From: Streptomyces lomondensis
GTDB taxonomy: Bacteria; Actinomycetota; Actinomycetes; Streptomycetales; Streptomycetaceae
Length of the DNA stretch: 64,000 bases
NCBI RefSeq assembly: GCF_014651035.1
Contig: NZ_BMWC01000008.1
Coordinates: 124,001 to 188,000 of the forward strand
Direction: 5' to 3'
Part shown: positions 17,360 through 25,219 of the stretch, piece after piece
How positions within the stretch are numbered: the stretch's first letter is position 1
Layout of the letters: every line of letters begins with the position of its first letter
Translations under genes and position numbers: made by a program
Notes under the pieces: generated by a model
The model's input: only the letters and a program-made list of their open reading frames with translations
What the model was told of the DNA's origin: nothing
Databases searched by the model: none

Positions 17360-17783
17360 TGCCCCCAGTATGCGCCTACATCCATCCGGCGCGCCTGTGG
17401 TCGTCCACGTCCGTGCTGTACTTCTCACCGCTGTACCCCCCTTTGATCGTTCTCCTGCCTCCGCACGCCGAAGCCGCTCCTCCACCCACCGCCACTCACC
17501 GACCGCCGTGGCCCAGTCCTCGGAGACCTCCGGAAGCTCCTCACCAAGCGGGCAAGGACATGCCGCCAACCGGGCAGCCCATGCGGCGTCGACCGGGCCG
17601 GCGGGTGGAGATGCGGCAGTCCACGGGGGCGAACCCGAGCAATCCCGTCGTTCAAGATTTCGTCCGCCGACGCCTGGATACAACGTGGCCGGAGAAGACC
17701 ACCTGATCACTTGACCGGTGGAATCCATCCGCTTCCTATCGGCTGCGCACAGATCGTACGATCGACGCGAGGTGAGGGGGCCT
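17360..17783. other. Intergenic region with a possible gene remnant and divergent promoters
   Basis: This 424-nt stretch separates the CarD-like gene from the ATPase-glycosyltransferase gene. In the CarD frame upstream of its ATG, the minus strand stays open and reads acidic, helical-looking sequence (WATAVGEWRWVEERLRRAE) between about 17600 and 17470. It has no start of its own and may be a decayed gene end. The right half holds a possible plus-strand promoter at 17711-17739. Confidence 0.3.
17711..17739 (+). promoter_or_regulatory. Possible promoter of the ATPase-TPR-glycosyltransferase gene
   Basis: TTGACC at 17711-17716 and TCCTAT at 17734-17739 are 17 bp apart, about 45 nt before the GTG start. 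The match to a housekeeping-type promoter is fair at the -35 and weak at the -10. Confidence 0.3.
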
Positions 17784-20700
17784 GTGGACATCTCCCAAGT
17801 GCGCAATCCGTACGACTACCGGAATCCAGTGCGCGATGCCGCCGTCTTCGCCGGGCGAGGTGAGGAGGTCGCAGCGATTGAGTACGAGCTCGGCCAGGCG
17901 GCCGTCGACCGGCCGTCGATCTGCATCGCGCTGCACGGGCCGCGGGCCGCTGGGAAGACAAGTCTGCTCCATACGACGAAACGGATAGCCGCTGCATACG
18001 GAATGACCACCGCCTGGGTCGACTTGATCGAGGGCGACGGGGAGCCGATCCGCTTCTTCCGCAAGTTGTACGACGAGTTAGTCCCAGCGCTGGTCGCCGA
18101 GGCCGAGCGGAGTGGCAAAGACCTCCCCTTCGACGTGCCATCCGTGCGGCGAGTCATGGCCGGGATCGGCGACGCGGCATCCGTGTCCCCGCTGGAGTTC
18201 CCGGAGGCGCTGGCTCTCGCGGAGGCCGGAGGGCGCGTGCCGGAGGCGGCGCTGCGGGCCGACCTCTCCTTCTTCAAGCGCCTGCTCAACCATCCGATCG
18301 CTCTGCTGGTCGACGAGGCGCAGCTGATCGCCCAAGACGTCCGCGCGCTCGCGGTGTTGCGTTCCCTCACTACTCGTGTCGACGGATTGGTGCTGGTACT
18401 CGCGGGAACAGCCGGACTTATCGAGCGGATCACCGAGGTGCACTCACCGATCCTCCGACAGTTCAAGGAGATTGAGGTCGGGGGGTTTGTCGAGCGAGAC
18501 GAGGTCGAGGACTGTGTCAGGCGCCCGCTCAGCAACGCTGGGATATACGGCTTGGCCGGGCACGATCTCGTCACCTCGCTGAGGCAGCTCACGGATGGCA
18601 ATCCGTATGAGATCCAGCTGTACTGCTATGAAATGTTCGCGCGCCTACAGCGCGGCCTGGCAGATGACTTGGTACTCACGCCCGAGGTGCTCGAAGACAT
18701 CCGCCGCCGCATGGAGTCTGGCGGCCGCGACGTCCTCGACCGTCCGCTGATCCGCGCCGTGCGCGCCATGAACTCGCGCGAGCTGCTGGCCTTCAACATT
18801 CTGACGTCGGCGTTGGGCCACGCGACACTGGACGAAGCCTGGTTCGCCTACTGCCTGACCGGCCCGCCGGAGATCACGCGTGACGAGTGCGAAGCGTTCA
18901 GGAAGACGCTGGTCGCCCAAGGCATTCTCGCGCCAGAGGAAACCCTCCGGCTCGCCATCGACACTGAGCTCTTCGACGAAATCTACGCACGGCTTTGGAC
19001 TGCCGGCACCATCGGCAGGGCGCCCCACGCCCGCGCCATCACCAGCCGGACCGACGTTCGGGGCATGCTGATCGACCAGCTGGCCGGTCTGCTGCGCGAG
19101 ATCGCCCAGGATCCCTTGCAGATCTACGTCACGTTCGGTTCCCAGATGAACGCGGAGCACGTCGAAGAAAGCTTCCGTGCCCTGGAGAGTCTGCCGGCAG
19201 CCGGACCGGACAGCGTCCCGCCGATCGACTTCCTCCACTACGCAATCCTCAGAGCGGGCGAACCGGCAGCCCTCGACCTCACCACCGTGACCTGTCAATA
19301 CCGCAACCACACCGTCGAAAGATGGCTGTTCGCGGCGGACACGGACGACATATCGCTGGAGGAGACCTCTGGCTTCAAGGCGGCTGCCGACCGAATCGCC
19401 GCGTTGGGCGGCCGACTCACCGCTGATCGGGTTCGCTTGCCTCTACGGTCCTGGCCGGCCGAAGACTGGTTTCAGAGGGCTACGGGGCATCTACGGGCGG
19501 AACTGGCGAAGAACCACCTCATCGCCGCGTACGACGCGTACAGGAGTGGTGATGTCAGTCGTGCCCGGGCCCGCTTCCAGTCATGCTTCGCACTGGACCC
19601 AGGCTGGGAGCCGGCCAACTGTCTGACGTACCTCAGCCTCGTTACGGGGCGCGGGGCCGACGCACTCGAGTGGTCCAGTCGCGCCCTCGAACAGGCCAAC
19701 GACCCGTGGGATCGCTCCCTGGCTCACTACAACACCGCCATGGCTCACCTCATAAGCGGCGACCGTGCCCTGGCGGCTGAGCACATCACCAAGTCGGCCG
19801 CAACATTGGAAAACATCTCGATGCCGCCTCACGGCATCGAGTTCATGGTTCTGCCAGATCCCGACGACACCACCAGCCTGCAAGAGGAAAAGCACGTCAA
19901 TCTCGCCGACGCCGTGCACCGTGTCCGTACCCTGCTCAGCGACGGCCCCCAGGCGACGGTGGAAGCCGCGCACCCGCAGGAAGTCACTCCCGGTACGACG
20001 GTCTCCGCCCGCCGGCCCTCCGTCATCCTGTCCGTGGCCACCGAGTGGGCCTCCAACCACGGCGGGCTCAGTACGTTCAACCGTGAGCTGTGTCGAGGGC
20101 TGGCTGCCGCCGGAGCAGAGGTGTTCTGCGTGGTTCTCGACGCGAGCGAAGCCGACGCCGCCTCGGCCAGGGCAGCGAATGTCACTCTGCTTCCGGCCGC
20201 CGTCAGGCCCGGCGCCTCTGAGGACGTGCGCTTGACGAGCCGTCCGAAACTGCCCTCTGGCACCGAACCGGATCTGGTCCTGGGTCATGGCCGGATCACC
20301 GGGCCCGCGGCTCAGAAACTCGTCGAGGACTTCTATCCCACTGCCCGGCGCCTGCACTTCGTGCACATGGCCCCGGACGACATCGAGTGGCACAAGCCGG
20401 ACAGGGCCAACGACGCCGGTCTCCGGGCCGAGGAGCGCACCGGCATCGAGCGGGCGCTCGGCCGAACCGCCCATCGCATGGTCGCGGTGGGACCTCGGCT
20501 TTATCAGCAGTTCCTCGCCGAGGTGAAAAGCGCCGCCGGCCTTCCTCCGCTTCGGCTCGATCCTGGGTTCGACTCTGAGGTACCGCATGCGTCGGGCCGC
20601 ACGCCACCGGAGGGTGCGCCACTGCGGGTCCTCCTGCTGGGCCGCGCAGAGGACGCCGAGCTCAAGGGCGTCGACGTAGCCGCAGCGGCCTGCGGCCAAG

Positions 20701-21218
20701 TCGCCAAGTGGCAGCACCAGGACGGCCTCAAGGACGTTCGGCTCATCGTGCGCGGCGCTCCGGCGGCCGAGGTGGACGCGGCGAGGAAGGGCATCGTGCA
20801 CTGGGCTGCGAGTCCGGGGCTGGAGGTTGTAGTCCGCCCCTACACGTCCGAACAAGCCCGTATTGACGACGATCTGGAAACCGCCAGCCTGGTAATAATG
20901 CCCTCCCGGAAGGAAGGGTTCGGCTTGGTCGGGCGTGAGGCGATTACCTTGGGCATTCCGGTTCTGGTCGGCTCACAGAGCGGACTAGCTGATCTGTTGC
21001 GTGAGACACTCGGGCATGAGCGGGCAAGCCGGTTCGTAGTCGAATTGTCGCGAGACGACGAAAAGGACACTGCCAATTGGGCACGAGCCATCGACCGGAA
21101 GCTACGCGACCGGGAAGCCGCCTTCGGACACGCGGCGGAACTCCGGGACGAGCTTGCCCAGCGGGTCACATGGGCAAAGGCGGCCGCTGTGGTACTCGGT
21201 GAGGTCGCTAAGGGGTGA
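17784..21218 (+). CDS. Fusion of P-loop ATPase, TPR-like region and GT4-type glycosyltransferase
   Basis: A 1144-residue protein. Residues about 5-350 form an AAA/STAND-like ATPase: AVFAGRGEE ahead of the fold, Walker A GPRAAGKTS (about 52-60), Walker B IALLVDEAQ (about 172-180), and a sensor-like LVLAGTAGLIERI. Residues about 420-560 are unassigned. About 573-672 holds helical repeats like TPR (AYRSGDVSRARARFQSCFALDPGW). About 743-1144 is a GT-B glycosyltransferase with HGGLSTFNRELCRGLAAAG and the nucleotide-sugar motif E-x7-E in RKEGFGLVGREAITLG. The GTG at 17784 follows GAGGTGAGGGGG. Codon 99 is TTA (18078-18080), rare in this genus and read by the bldA tRNA; TTG and CTA are also used, which suggests acquired DNA. 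The gene nearly abuts the convergent gene at 21222. An ATPase sensor driving a sugar-transferring effector would fit a defence or self/non-self role, but this is inference. Confidence 0.85.
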   Translation: MDISQVRNPYDYRNPVRDAAVFAGRGEEVAAIEYELGQAAVDRPSICIALHGPRAAGKTSLLHTTKRIAAAYGMTTAWVDLIEGDGEPIRFFRKLYDELVPALVAEAERSGKDLPFDVPSVRRVMAGIGDAASVSPLEFPEALALAEAGGRVPEAALRADLSFFKRLLNHPIALLVDEAQLIAQDVRALAVLRSLTTRVDGLVLVLAGTAGLIERITEVHSPILRQFKEIEVGGFVERDEVEDCVRRPLSNAGIYGLAGHDLVTSLRQLTDGNPYEIQLYCYEMFARLQRGLADDLVLTPEVLEDIRRRMESGGRDVLDRPLIRAVRAMNSRELLAFNILTSALGHATLDEAWFAYCLTGPPEITRDECEAFRKTLVAQGILAPEETLRLAIDTELFDEIYARLWTAGTIGRAPHARAITSRTDVRGMLIDQLAGLLREIAQDPLQIYVTFGSQMNAEHVEESFRALESLPAAGPDSVPPIDFLHYAILRAGEPAALDLTTVTCQYRNHTVERWLFAADTDDISLEETSGFKAAADRIAALGGRLTADRVRLPLRSWPAEDWFQRATGHLRAELAKNHLIAAYDAYRSGDVSRARARFQSCFALDPGWEPANCLTYLSLVTGRGADALEWSSRALEQANDPWDRSLAHYNTAMAHLISGDRALAAEHITKSAATLENISMPPHGIEFMVLPDPDDTTSLQEEKHVNLADAVHRVRTLLSDGPQATVEAAHPQEVTPGTTVSARRPSVILSVATEWASNHGGLSTFNRELCRGLAAAGAEVFCVVLDASEADAASARAANVTLLPAAVRPGASEDVRLTSRPKLPSGTEPDLVLGHGRITGPAAQKLVEDFYPTARRLHFVHMAPDDIEWHKPDRANDAGLRAEERTGIERALGRTAHRMVAVGPRLYQQFLAEVKSAAGLPPLRLDPGFDSEVPHASGRTPPEGAPLRVLLLGRAEDAELKGVDVAAAACGQVAKWQHQDGLKDVRLIVRGAPAAEVDAARKGIVHWAASPGLEVVVRPYTSEQARIDDDLETASLVIMPSRKEGFGLVGREAITLGIPVLVGSQSGLADLLRETLGHERASRFVVELSRDDEKDTANWARAIDRKLRDREAAFGHAAELRDELAQRVTWAKAAAVVLGEVAKG

Positions 21219-21221
21219 GAG

Positions 21222-21971
21222 TCATCCACGGATGAACGCGGCCGCGGTTACCTCCCGCGCAAGTTCCGCTCGATGGAATTCATAGGTAGCGATTCCGGAA
21301 ATTTTGATCATTATGCAGAATCGCTCCAGCGAGGACAGCTCCTTGGCCACCTGCTCGTATTCGCGGCGGAGGAAGTGAATCGCAGCCAAGTTGGCCATAG
21401 AGGTCTGCCCAGAGACCAGGAAGACCGGGCGGCTGGACTCTGCGGGCGTGAACTTCGCCACCAGGGCGAATTCCTGGTTGCCTCGGTCGAAGGGAAACTT
21501 CTCGCCACCGACCTCTATGGCAACCGAGTCCGGGTTGGTGCCGTCGTAGGGGTGGACGGTTACTCCTGGCAGATGGGCGGCCAGGTGGCCGCCGGCACGG
21601 ATGTTGGCCTCGCCGAGGGGGCCGCCCACGCAGAACTCGGTGCGATCGCCGTTGCTGCCACGGAAGTCACCGGCCTCCACCGAAACATCACAGCCCAACT
21701 CGCCTGCGAGCACCGCCAGTTCCACGGCGGCACGCACGTCCCGATAGTGCGCGGTGCCGGGCGCGTTGTACTTGCCACCCAGAACAATCAGACATGTATG
21801 CCCTGGCCGGACACCGAAGAAGGCCGCTCGCCTGTTCACCGCACGCGTGCGCTTGGCCCGTTCCCACAACCAGACGAATCCGCCGCCCAGCAGGCTGGTC
21901 ACCAGCCCGATCGCAACGTTCGCGATAACCGACAGTATCGTGTCCCCCTCTCCCCGCCCGCATCGTGCCAT
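21222..21971 (-). CDS. Membrane-anchored protein of unknown family, possibly a nucleotide-sensor-like domain
   Basis: A 249-residue protein with one membrane helix (about 14-34, IANVAIGLVTSLLGGGFVWLW) followed by a basic stop (ERAKRTRAVNRR) and a cytoplasmic alpha/beta domain. Landmarks are HTCLIVLGGKYNAPGTAHYRD, FCVGGPLGEANI and VFLVSGQTSMANLAAIHFL. The alternating hydrophobic strands and glycine turns look like a Rossmann-type sensor, but I do not recognise it with confidence. ATG at 21971 lacks a Shine-Dalgarno sequence; a CTG at 21935 after GGGGAGAGGGGG is a credible alternative that starts right before the helix. The DNA near 21270-21320 is AT-rich for this genome, suggesting transfer. 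Three bases separate its stop from that of the ATPase-glycosyltransferase gene. Confidence 0.7.
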   Translation of the reverse strand: MARCGRGEGDTILSVIANVAIGLVTSLLGGGFVWLWERAKRTRAVNRRAAFFGVRPGHTCLIVLGGKYNAPGTAHYRDVRAAVELAVLAGELGCDVSVEAGDFRGSNGDRTEFCVGGPLGEANIRAGGHLAAHLPGVTVHPYDGTNPDSVAIEVGGEKFPFDRGNQEFALVAKFTPAESSRPVFLVSGQTSMANLAAIHFLRREYEQVAKELSSLERFCIMIKISGIATYEFHRAELAREVTAAAFIRG

Positions 21972-22087
21972 GACAAGCGAAGTCGCACCACAAGAACTTT
22001 CCGCGATCCGTAGGATCTACGCCACGGCCGAGTGTCCGCCCATGTCCCCGGCGGAGCCGCTCCCACCGACCCCGCCTCCGACCAGCC

Positions 22088-22531
22088 TTAGACGTCGAAG
22101 CTCATGGGAGCGCCTTGGGCGAAGACGATTTCGAGGCGGAGCCGCGTGATGCGCCGACCGTCCTCGGTTCGGCGGGCGACGGCGTGATACCTGCCGCCGG
22201 CGTCCACGTGTGTCGTCAGCTCCGACGCTTTCGGGAGGTGGTAGGCGACTTGGTAGGTGAGGATCGTGGCCTCATCCTCGTCGAGGTCGATGTATATCTG
22301 GCCCATGTGGTGATACGTCGCCCCGTAGCGGGTTGCCAGATCGTGCTTGGGACCGTCGATGATCGCTTGTCGGCCACGGCGGACTTGCCCGCCGATCTCC
22401 AGCACAGCGTCCTCGGTGAACAGTGCATCGAAGCCGTCTAAATCCCGTTCCTCGAGTGCTCACGGCAGCGCCTGCATCAGCTTCCGCAGCTCCGACTCGT
22501 CCAGCAATCGCTGCACCGTCGCAGTGTCCAT
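22088..22531 (-). pseudogene. NTF2/SnoaL-like protein, broken by an in-frame TGA
   Basis: From ATG at 22531 the frame reads MDTATVQRLLDESELRKLMQ, meets TGA at 22462-22460, and continues without shift as ALEERDLDGFDALFTEDAVLEIGG through the rest of a 147-codon NTF2-like fold ending at 22088. The N-terminal helix and the DLDGF...LFTEDAV pattern are typical of SnoaL-type polyketide-cyclase or dehydratase-like proteins. A single nonsense change explains the break. A TTA codon also occurs next to the break. Neighbouring remnants suggest the whole stretch is decaying. Confidence 0.75.
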
Positions 22532-22573
22532 GTCTTCGTTCCTCTCGCTGGCCGGCCTCGTCGGTGATGGTCG

Positions 22574-22815
22574 CTAGGGTGCGGTCGCGATGATGTTCGC
22601 GACGGATTCGTCGTTCATGAACCCCTCCGGCTCGGGCAGTCCGGGTTTTGGCGCGTGCGACGGAGGCCTGCAGTACGGTGCGCGCCCGATCGACGCGCCG
22701 AGCGTGGAATTCCGCCCAGAGGTGCTCGTCCACGCGGGACCTGCCCGGCAACAATTCGGCTAGCACCAAGGCGTCTTCGAGGCCTTGCGCAGCCCCTTGT
22801 GCAAATGTGGGCGGA
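22574..22815 (-). pseudogene. C-terminal remnant of an FAD-dependent monooxygenase
   Basis: The minus strand encodes PPTFAQGAAQGLEDALVLAE followed by DEHLWAEFHARRVDRARTVLQ, the end of the FAD-binding domain of aromatic hydroxylases (the GQGxxxxLEDA region). A frame change near 22640 is then needed to reach the plausible end MNDESVANIIATAP and stop at 22576-22574. The N-terminal two thirds, including the GxGxxG site, are missing because unrelated sequence begins at about 22815. Confidence 0.7.
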
Positions 22816-23076
22816 CTCACCACGGGGGAAGCCGAGCCCACGCCGGAAGCCGACGTCTACGCCCTCGGTGCCTCCCTGCTCATCTCGGCCACCGGCTGGC
22901 GGGCTGTCGAGTACCCGGACGACGCTCCACGCCCCGTCCAGAGGGAGGCCGTGGCCAACGGCAGACGCCGCGCGGTCAAGGCGCCCGGTGAGTTGGGCGA
23001 GTTGATCGAGGCGATACTCAGCCCTGCTCCCGAAGACCGGCCGACCATCTTCGAGGTGGGCAAGGCCCTGAGCTGA
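22815..23076 (+). pseudogene. C-terminal remnant of a Ser/Thr protein kinase
   Basis: The plus strand reads TPEADVYALGASLLISATG, the subdomain IX region of Hanks-type kinases (DVYALG), and continues through the C-lobe to EDRPTIFEVGKALS and a stop at 23076. The nucleotide-binding lobe and catalytic loop are absent. The sequence starts where the oppositely oriented monooxygenase remnant ends, so this point is a rearrangement junction. Confidence 0.7.
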
Positions 23077-23097
23077 GCCGAGCCCGCCGGCTACTGC

Positions 23098-23361
23098 CTA
23101 TGCATCCTGTTGGCCGCCGTCCTTTTCGGGCCGCTCGGCGACGAACGACCCGAGGCCGACCTCAGCTCGGATGAGTCCCTCAGCCTTGAGGTGGGCGAGT
23201 GCCTTCTGCGCCGTCGAGGTCGCGATACCGAATTCGGCGGACAACTCGACGACGGAGGGCACGCGAGCACCCACGGGGTACTCACCGTCGGTAATACGGG
23301 TGGCAATGGTTGCGGCGACCTGCCGCCAGACAGGGCGGGTGCGGTCAAGCTCGGGGCTCAT
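23098..23361 (-). CDS. Short GntR-family winged-helix regulator
   Basis: An 87-residue protein made of the DNA-binding domain alone: VWRQVAATIATRITDGEYP, then VPSVVELSAEFGIATSTAQ and KALAHLKAEGLI, a GntR winged helix. There is no ligand domain, as in the small regulators found with mobile or plasmid-like modules in this genus. The ATG at 23361 is chosen because the upstream frame to 23478 crosses the operator repeats. It probably controls itself and the two plus-strand genes at 23505 through the palindromes at 23382-23421. Confidence 0.85.
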   Translation of the reverse strand: MSPELDRTRPVWRQVAATIATRITDGEYPVGARVPSVVELSAEFGIATSTAQKALAHLKAEGLIRAEVGLGSFVAERPEKDGGQQDA

Positions 23362-23381
23362 ACGGTGGACGCTAAAACACT

Positions 23382-23421
23382 GCGGTAGACCGCGCGACCG
23401 CGGTAGACTGCGGTAGACCGC
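23382..23421. promoter_or_regulatory. Three copies of a GCGGT-AG-ACCGC palindrome (GntR operator cluster)
   Basis: Perfect palindromes GCGGTAGACCGC lie at 23382-23393 and 23410-23421, with a degenerate copy GCGGTAGACTGC at 23400-23411 that overlaps the last by two bases. They fill the space between the divergent GntR gene and the plus-strand pair. The centre-to-centre distances of 18 and 10 bp would allow cooperative binding. Confidence 0.65.
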
Positions 23422-23504
23422 GACAGACAGTGATGAGAAACCCCCGCGACGGGTGCTGCCGTCCGGGGGCGCGGCCACCAGCCAAATGGATCGGAGCTGA
23501 TGAC

Positions 23505-23816
23505 GTGACCGACCTTATCCGCCGACTCCTCGCTTGGGCGTCCCTCCTGCTGATGGGGCCCGCCTCGACACCGCGGCCAAGGCCCTCGTCTGCACCCTCG
23601 CCCTACGGGCCTCCACGGAACCTCACCCCGCCGCTTCCTCCCCACCGCAGCCCGTACACCCGAGACGACACCCCCCTGGACGTCACGGCAATCAGGCCAG
23701 TACGCCCGTACCTGATCGCTCATGAGCAACGACAGCATCGGCGGGAGCTGGCGGTGGCCACGCTGGGCCAGCACATGCCCGGCCCGTACGTAATGCACGG
23801 ACTGGAGGTGGCCTGA
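23505..23816 (+). CDS. Small Pro/Arg-rich hypothetical protein of the GntR-linked pair
   Basis: A 103-residue protein from GTG 23505, with GGAG 9 nt upstream. It opens with an amphipathic or membrane-like helix (VTDLIRRLLAWASLLLMG), then a Pro-rich middle, then a helical end with VRPYLIAHEQRQHRRELAVA. Similar short proteins are common beside GntR genes in Streptomyces. No function is known to me. Its stop overlaps the next start (TGATG). Confidence 0.65.
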   Translation: MTDLIRRLLAWASLLLMGPASTPRPRPSSAPSPYGPPRNLTPPLPPHRSPYTRDDTPLDVTAIRPVRPYLIAHEQRQHRRELAVATLGQHMPGPYVMHGLEVA

Positions 23817-24100
23817 TGCCGGACCAACCCCGCCAGCCGCCCTGGTCCGGCCCCGAGGGCAAGCGCAGCTACCTGATCACCGACCACCACGGCGGACCGG
23901 TCTCCCGGCTGGCTGATGCCACGGAGTCGATCCAGCTCCACATGGGAAGCCAGCTCGTCGAGCACGCCCTCGCCCTGCTCCCCGGGACTCCGCCCAGCGA
24001 TCTCCGCTATCTCGCCGAGCGCCTGACCGAGGCGCTCCGGGACGCCCTCCGTATCGCCGACAGCCGAGGTCGGCGTCTGGACGGTATGAGTCAGCGGTAG
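23816..24100 (+). CDS. Small hypothetical protein, second of the GntR-linked pair
   Basis: A 94-residue acidic protein: LITDHHGGPVSRLADATESIQLHMG in two runs, then helices DLRYLAERLTEALRDALRIA. It begins one base inside the previous stop codon, so it is translationally coupled to it. Not recognised as a named family. The hairpin at 24108 ends the unit. Confidence 0.65.
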   Translation: MPDQPRQPPWSGPEGKRSYLITDHHGGPVSRLADATESIQLHMGSQLVEHALALLPGTPPSDLRYLAERLTEALRDALRIADSRGRRLDGMSQR

Positions 24101-24107
24101 CAGAAAC

Positions 24108-24141
24108 ACCGAGGGCCCCGGATCTCTCCGGGGCCCTCGGT
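24108..24141 (+). terminator. Strong hairpin terminator after the GntR-linked pair
   Basis: A perfect 14-bp stem ACCGAGGGCCCCGG (24108-24121) with its complement (24128-24141) and a 6-nt loop. It sits 8 nt after the stop of the small plus-strand gene and 5 nt before the 3' end of the minus-strand tRNA-Arg, so it probably serves both. Confidence 0.8.
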
Positions 24142-24146
24142 CTGTG

Positions 24147-24219
24147 TGCACTCGGCAGGATTCGAACCTGCAACCTTCTGATCCGTAGTCAGATGCTCTA
24201 TCCGTTAAGCTACGAGTGC
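24147..24219 (-). tRNA. tRNA-Arg (anticodon ACG)
   Basis: Read on the minus strand the acceptor stem GCACTCG pairs with CGAGTGC, the anticodon arm is CTGAC-TACGGAT-type with loop CTACGGA (anticodon ACG, read as ICG), and the T arm has GGTTCGAATCC. No encoded CCA. Its 3' end faces the accessory region to the left. Confidence 0.95.
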
Positions 24220-24375
24220 TTGTTCTGTTTTTTCGCCGCTCCCGGGCCTTCCGGCTCGCTCGCGGCGACAGGAAGAACATTACATGACTGCCGCCGCCAT
24301 GTGAAATCCGTTTGCCATACCCCTTGTGACCTGCGGAAACGGCCGTACGGGGGGGGTGGCCGGGGGTAACGACAG

Positions 24376-24406
24376 CGAAGCCCCGGTCGGGGGGACCGGG
24401 GCTTCG
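24376..24406 (-). terminator. Hairpin terminator downstream of tRNA-Ser(GCT)
   Basis: A perfect 13-bp stem (24376-24388 with 24394-24406, CGAAGCCCCGGTC and complement) with a five-G loop on the plus strand, located 11 nt past the 3' end of the minus-strand tRNA-Ser. Confidence 0.75.
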
Positions 24407-24416
24407 TGATCAGGTG

Positions 24417-24507
24417 CGGAGGCGGAGGGATTTGAACCCTCGATGGGCTTTAAGGCCCAAACCGCATTAGCAGTGCGGCGCCATAGACCGGACTAGGCGA
24501 CGCCTCC
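24417..24507 (-). tRNA. tRNA-Ser (anticodon GCT)
   Basis: On the minus strand the acceptor GGAGGCG pairs with CGCCTCC, the anticodon loop is CTGCTAA (GCT), there is a long variable arm (class II, 91 nt) and a T loop GGTTCAAATCC. Confidence 0.95.
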
Positions 24508-24697
24508 AGACACATCCTCCCGCGCGAGCGCGAGTCGGTGCGTGCCGATGATGACACAGTCGAGCGTGGTGTCACCAATCGCCCCCCACGGTACTAGGCG
24601 GGAAGGGCGCAGGGCAAAGGCCTTCTCCGCGCCCCGGACCCGCCCCGGACCCGCGGGCGCGCAACGTCCGGGACCGTGTCGCGTTAAGCAGGGCATG

Positions 24698-25219
24698 ATG
24701 CGTGCCACCCCCCGGGCAACTGCCCGCCCCGCCCTGCGGCGCCTCCTCGTCGGTGCCGCCGCCTCCGTCGCCGCCGCCGGTTCGCTGGCCGCCGTGTCCC
24801 CGGCCGCGTACGCCCAGGCCGACGCGCCCGACCTGCTGTCCCCGCCCCGGCTCGGCGGCGGTCCGGACCGTGATCACCTCACCGTCACCGTGCGGAACGC
24901 CGGCGGCGGTGCCGACGGGACGTTCGAGCTGTACTGCGGCCCCGACGGCGGCAGCCACCCCGACCCGCGCGGAGCCTGTGCCGCCCTGGAGCGGGACACG
25001 CGGTGGGGGCAGGACGTCTTCGCGCCCGCGCCGGAAGGCGGCTTCTGCACCATGCAGTACGGCGGGCCGGCCACCGCGCACGTCACCGGTACCTGGGCCG
25101 GACGCCCCGTCGACGCCACGTACGACCGCCGCGACGGCTGCGAGATCGCCCGCTGGGACCGGCTCGTGCCGCTCCTGCCGGACATGAAGTCGGACATGAG
25201 GGGCGACGGAGGGGCCTGA
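24698..25219 (+). CDS. Subtilisin-inhibitor-like (SSI) secreted protein
   Basis: A 173-residue precursor with a signal peptide (basic start, then LLVGAAASVAAAGSLAAVSP, cleavage probably after AYAQA). The mature part has the SSI pattern: four Cys in positions fitting two disulfides (ELYC, GACAAL, GFCTM, DGCEIA) and the region GGSHPDPRGACAALE. The reactive loop reads CTMQY, so the P1 residue would be Met as in classic SSI, pointing to subtilisin- or chymotrypsin-like targets. Starts at 24695 and 24698 are both ATG; the second is better spaced from AGCAGGG. It would block extracellular proteases during development. Confidence 0.9.
   Translation: MRATPRATARPALRRLLVGAAASVAAAGSLAAVSPAAYAQADAPDLLSPPRLGGGPDRDHLTVTVRNAGGGADGTFELYCGPDGGSHPDPRGACAALERDTRWGQDVFAPAPEGGFCTMQYGGPATAHVTGTWAGRPVDATYDRRDGCEIARWDRLVPLLPDMKSDMRGDGGA

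Noticed and set aside
22272..22841. Intact minus-strand gene of 189 codons
   Set aside because: Only its first part resembles a monooxygenase end; the rest is an out-of-frame reading across the NTF2-like pseudogene.
23382..23421. Possible CRISPR-like repeat cluster
   Set aside because: Units are 12 bp and overlap or lie 6 bp apart, with palindromic form; this is an operator cluster, not repeats with spacers.
17700..24219. Intact integrative element at tRNA-Arg
   Set aside because: No integrase, excisionase or transfer gene, and I could not find a second copy of the tRNA 3' end to the left; only island-like features remain.
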